Assembly: GCA_945871545.1 (NCBI GenBank) | Contig: CAMBWJ010000052.1 | Location: forward strand, 1 to 9,168 | Source: an uncultured Clostridia bacterium | GTDB taxonomy: Bacteria; Bacillota_A; Clostridia; Christensenellales; Aristaeellaceae | DNA: 9,168 nt | Direction: 5' to 3' | Shown here: positions 6,164 through 9,168 of the stretch, in pieces | Numbering within the stretch: the stretch's first letter is position 1 | Layout: each line of letters starts with the position of its first letter | Translations under genes and position numbers: made by a program | The notes under the pieces: generated by a model | What the model was told of the DNA's origin: nothing | What the model saw: the letters and a program-made list of their open reading frames with translations, nothing else | The model's database searches: none

Positions 6164-6192
6164 ATTTTCAATAAGACTCTGGAGGGATCGGC

Positions 6193-9168
6193 ATGCATTT
6201 TACCGATGAACAGCGGCGCGCCATCGAGGCGCGGGGCACGAACATCCTGCTCAGCGCGGCGGCGGGCTCCGGCAAGACCACCGTGCTTGTGGAGCGCGTG
6301 CTGGAGCTGATCGCCTCGGGCGAGACGCGCATCGACCGCATGCTGATCGTGACCTTCACCCGCGCAGCGTCCTCTGACATGCGCGCCAAGCTCACCCAGG
6401 AGCTGGGCAGGCGCGCCGCGGCGGGAGATGCAGTCTGCCGCGACCAGCAGCTGCTGATGGATCGCGCCAGCATCACCACGCTGCACGGCTTCTGCGCGGA
6501 ATTCCTGCGCACCCACTTCGAGAGCGCCGGGGTGGATCCCGCGTTCCGGGTGCTGGACGACGCGGAGGCCCGCCGCCTGCTGGACGAGGCGCTGGACGAG
6601 GCCGTGGAGGAGGCCTACGCCAATCCCGACGAGCGCCTGACCCAGCTGGACTACGCCCGCGGCCCCAAGGGCGTGCGCGCCATGGCGGAGATTCTGCTGC
6701 GCCGCCTGGAGGAGCGCCCCGATCCCGAGGAATGGCTGCGCATGGCCTGCACGCCGGACGATGCGCTCTGCCGGCGCTGGCTGGACGAGCTTATGCGCGC
6801 CGCGCGCAAGGATGTGGATCAGGCGCTGCTGATGACCCGGCTGGCGCTGATGCACCCCGGCTGCAACGCGAACTACGCCGGGGCGCTGGAGAAGGATCTG
6901 GAGGCGCTGGAGCAGCTGCGCCGGATCGATTCCTGCGACGAATTGCAGCGCGCGCTGGCGGGCTTCAAGCAGGCTGTGGTGGGGAAGAAGCGCGACTGCG
7001 GCCCGGTGGACGAGGCGGTGAAGAAGCTGCGCAGCGACGCAAAGAGCGCCATCGAGCGCAGCGCACTGCGGGGACTGGAGCTGGGCACGGCGCTGTCCGA
7101 TGTGAAGCAGCTCGCTCCCCAGCTTTCCCGCCTGGGCGAGATCGCGCTGCGGGCCCGGGAGGGCTATGAGGCGCGCAAGGCGGAGCTGTCCGGCCTGAGC
7201 TACGCCGATCTGGAGCACCGCACGCTGCGGGCGCTCCGGGACGACGACACCGCCCGCGCCCTGCGGGAAAGCTACGACTACATCTTCGTGGACGAGTATC
7301 AGGATACCTCCGACGTGCAGGAGGCGCTGATTTCCCGCATCGCCCGGGGCGACAACCTGTTCATGGTGGGCGACGTGAAGCAGTCCATCTACCGCTTCCG
7401 TCAGGCCGAGCCGCGGCTGTTTCTGGAGAAATACGCGGCCTATGATCGGGGTAACGGCGGCGCGCTGCTGCCGCTGACGATGAACTTCCGCTCCTGCCCG
7501 GCGATTCTCAGCTTCGTCAACCGCGTGTTTGAGCGCGCCATGCACGGCGGCGACAGCGAGATCGTGTACGATGCAAACGCGCGGCTGAACCACGGCAACC
7601 TCGGCCTCAGCGGCGGCGAGGTAGAGATCCACCTGCTGCAATCCCCGGACAGCGGCGAGGCCAGCGAGGAAATCCTTGAAATGAAGACCTGCGAGCGCGA
7701 GGCGCTGTTCATCGCGGGCCGCATCCGTTCTCTGATGCACGAAAACCCGGAGCTGAGGTACCGGGACTTTGCCGTGCTGACCCGCGCCAAGCGTGGCGTG
7801 CTGGGCCGCATGGCGGCGGTGCTCACCCAGCAGGGCATTCCCGCCTTCGCCGACGGCTCGGAGGACTTCTATGAATCCGTCGAGATTTCGCTGGCGCTGT
7901 CGCTTCTGAAGCTGGTGGCGAACCGCCGCAGCGACGTGGAGCTGATTGGCGTGCTGCGCTCCCCCGCGGTGGGACTGACTGCTGGGGAGCTGGCGCAGAT
8001 TCGCATTGCCCAGCCGGACACGCCCTTCGTGGACGCGGCGCTGCATTGTTCACAGGGCGAGGATGAGCTTGCCAAGCGCCTGCGGGCCTTTTTCGATCTG
8101 CTGGACAGGTGGCAGCTGATGTCGCTGTGCACGGAGCTGGGCGTGCTGCTGCGCACGATTCTGGAGGAAAGCGGGCTGTACGACTGCGCGGGCGCGCTGC
8201 CGGGCGGCCCCCAGCGACAGGCGAACCTGAACCGCCTGATCGCCAACGCCGCCGCCTTCGACCAGAGCATCTCCGGCGCGCTGACCCGCTTTTTGCTGCA
8301 CACGGAGAAGCTCCGCGCCCGGGGCGAGGGCGACGGCGCGCAGCTGCTGGGCGAGAACGACGACGTGGTGCGGCTGATGACGGTGCACAAGAGCAAGGGC
8401 CTGGAGTTCCCCGTGGTGTTCGGCGCGATGATGAACCGGCGCTTTGGCGGCGGCGGTCGGGGCGAGGCGCTGTCGGCCCACCGGGATCTGGGTCTGGGCT
8501 GTCTGTACTGCGATCCCGAATTGCAGACCCGCCGCAAAACCCTGCCGCAGCTGGCCATCGCCGAGCGGGAGAAGCGGGAGGATCGGGCGGAGGAGCTGCG
8601 CATCCTCTACGTGCTGCTGACCCGCGCGAAGGATCGTCTGATCCTCACCGGCAGCGTGGCCAGCATCGATTCCGCACGTGCCCGCTGGCGCGCGCTGGCG
8701 GACGCGCCGGGGGCGGCGAACAGCTATCTGGACGTGATCCTGCCCGCACTCCCTGAGGACGGCGGCGGATACGCGCGCATCGAGGCGCACCTCTCGCCGG
8801 TAGACGTGCAGGATGAAGCGGCCGACGTGCAGGAAGCGCTGCCCATCCCGGAGGAGGCCGACCCGGAGCTTGTCCGGGCGATCACATGGAAGTATCCCGA
8901 CGCGGAGGGCGCGCGCATGCCGCTGAAGCTCACGGTCACGGGCCTCTTGCGCCAGCTGCAGGCCCCGGAGGCGGTGGAGGAGCTGGTGGAGCGCCCGATG
9001 TTCCTCTCGGAGGTTCCCGGTCAGATGACCGGCGCGGAGCGCGGCACGGCCTACCACCGGGCGATGCAGTGCCTGGAGCTTGCGCCGCTGCAGGGACTTA
9101 GCGGACGGGCATTGGTGGACGAGATCCGCGATCAGCTCGACGCGCTTGCCCACTGCGGGCGCATCCGC
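6193..9168 (+). CDS. addA: ATP-dependent helicase/nuclease subunit A (AddA), 3' end outside window
   Basis: AddA is the motor subunit of AddAB, the Firmicute counterpart of RecBCD, which unwinds and trims double-strand DNA ends to load RecA for repair. The first 992 residues are present with no stop before the window edge. All UvrD/RecB-type (superfamily 1A) motifs are visible: Q motif FTDEQRRAI (3-11), Walker A AAAGSGKT (22-29), Ia VTFTRAASSDM (53-63), TLHGFC (96-101), II VDEYQDTSDVQ (366-376), III VGDVKQSIYRFRQ (392-404), IV MNFRS (430-434), V VHKSKGLEFPVV (731-742) and VI EELRILYVLLTRAKDR (800-815). The C-terminal nuclease domain starts at ERGTAYHRAMQ (949-959), but its catalytic Asp/Lys residues lie beyond the edge. 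AddA proteins are usually around 1,200 residues, so about 200 are missing. The ATG follows GGAGGG by six bases. addB, commonly just upstream of addA, is not there. Confidence 0.96.
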   Translation, partial: MHFTDEQRRAIEARGTNILLSAAAGSGKTTVLVERVLELIASGETRIDRMLIVTFTRAASSDMRAKLTQELGRRAAAGDAVCRDQQLLMDRASITTLHGFCAEFLRTHFESAGVDPAFRVLDDAEARRLLDEALDEAVEEAYANPDERLTQLDYARGPKGVRAMAEILLRRLEERPDPEEWLRMACTPDDALCRRWLDELMRAARKDVDQALLMTRLALMHPGCNANYAGALEKDLEALEQLRRIDSCDELQRALAGFKQAVVGKKRDCGPVDEAVKKLRSDAKSAIERSALRGLELGTALSDVKQLAPQLSRLGEIALRAREGYEARKAELSGLSYADLEHRTLRALRDDDTARALRESYDYIFVDEYQDTSDVQEALISRIARGDNLFMVGDVKQSIYRFRQAEPRLFLEKYAAYDRGNGGALLPLTMNFRSCPAILSFVNRVFERAMHGGDSEIVYDANARLNHGNLGLSGGEVEIHLLQSPDSGEASEEILEMKTCEREALFIAGRIRSLMHENPELRYRDFAVLTRAKRGVLGRMAAVLTQQGIPAFADGSEDFYESVEISLALSLLKLVANRRSDVELIGVLRSPAVGLTAGELAQIRIAQPDTPFVDAALHCSQGEDELAKRLRAFFDLLDRWQLMSLCTELGVLLRTILEESGLYDCAGALPGGPQRQANLNRLIANAAAFDQSISGALTRFLLHTEKLRARGEGDGAQLLGENDDVVRLMTVHKSKGLEFPVVFGAMMNRRFGGGGRGEALSAHRDLGLGCLYCDPELQTRRKTLPQLAIAEREKREDRAEELRILYVLLTRAKDRLILTGSVASIDSARARWRALADAPGAANSYLDVILPALPEDGGGYARIEAHLSPVDVQDEAADVQEALPIPEEADPELVRAITWKYPDAEGARMPLKLTVTGLLRQLQAPEAVEELVERPMFLSEVPGQMTGAERGTAYHRAMQCLELAPLQGLSGRALVDEIRDQLDALAHCGRIR

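Noticed and set aside
6115..8046. Minus-strand open frame of 643 codons opposite addA, and another at 8050-9153
   Set aside because: Both lie opposite a gene with every helicase motif intact. Their products are His/Arg/Gln-rich and have no recognisable features.

Overview
The window comes from a GC-rich Gram-positive anaerobe, most likely an uncultured gut member of the Clostridia (Oscillospiraceae- or Christensenellales-like). The reasons are strong GG(A)GG ribosome sites, consensus sigma-A promoters, a PrsA-like foldase lipoprotein, an AddA rather than RecB recombination nuclease, and a secreted C39-like/SH3 protein of a kind common in gut Firmicutes. The lineage is an inference from gene content and base composition; there is no rRNA or other phylogenetic marker here apart from addA.

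Layout, left to right. (1) Bases 1-136 hold no supportable gene, but contain a 40-bp imperfect hairpin just past the end of the first gene. (2) Bases 137-2665, minus strand: an 842-residue exported protein with a C39-like cysteine peptidase domain (Cys367, His453 and Asp471 in the expected places), N-terminal beta domains, and a C-terminal SH3 domain. It starts at GTG. (3) Bases 2666-3001 are a divergent promoter region, AT-rich near the minus gene, with a near-perfect 14-bp palindrome in that gene's leader and a textbook TTGTGA-17-TATAAT promoter facing right. (4) Bases 3002-4603: a 533-residue lipoprotein with a tandem coiled-coil repeat and a parvulin (PpiC-type) prolyl isomerase domain that is split by an insertion of about 80 residues. 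It ends at a strong intrinsic terminator. (5) Bases 4751-6073: a 440-residue secreted protein of unknown function with two C-terminal zinc ribbons in tandem, which has its own TTGACT-18-TATAAT promoter and its own terminator. (6) Bases 6193 to the right edge: the first 992 residues of AddA, cut off just as its nuclease domain begins.

Each rightward gene has its own candidate promoter, and the first two end in intrinsic terminators, so these are probably single-gene transcripts rather than an operon. Three neighbouring genes encode exported proteins (a putative peptidase, a foldase and a zinc-ribbon protein). A functional link, such as the foldase helping to fold its exported neighbours, is possible but rests only on proximity. 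addA is a housekeeping DNA-repair gene and looks unrelated to the other three. I found no convincing new defence, mobile or RNA system. The most unusual items are the zinc ribbons on an exported cysteine-rich protein and the interrupted parvulin domain.
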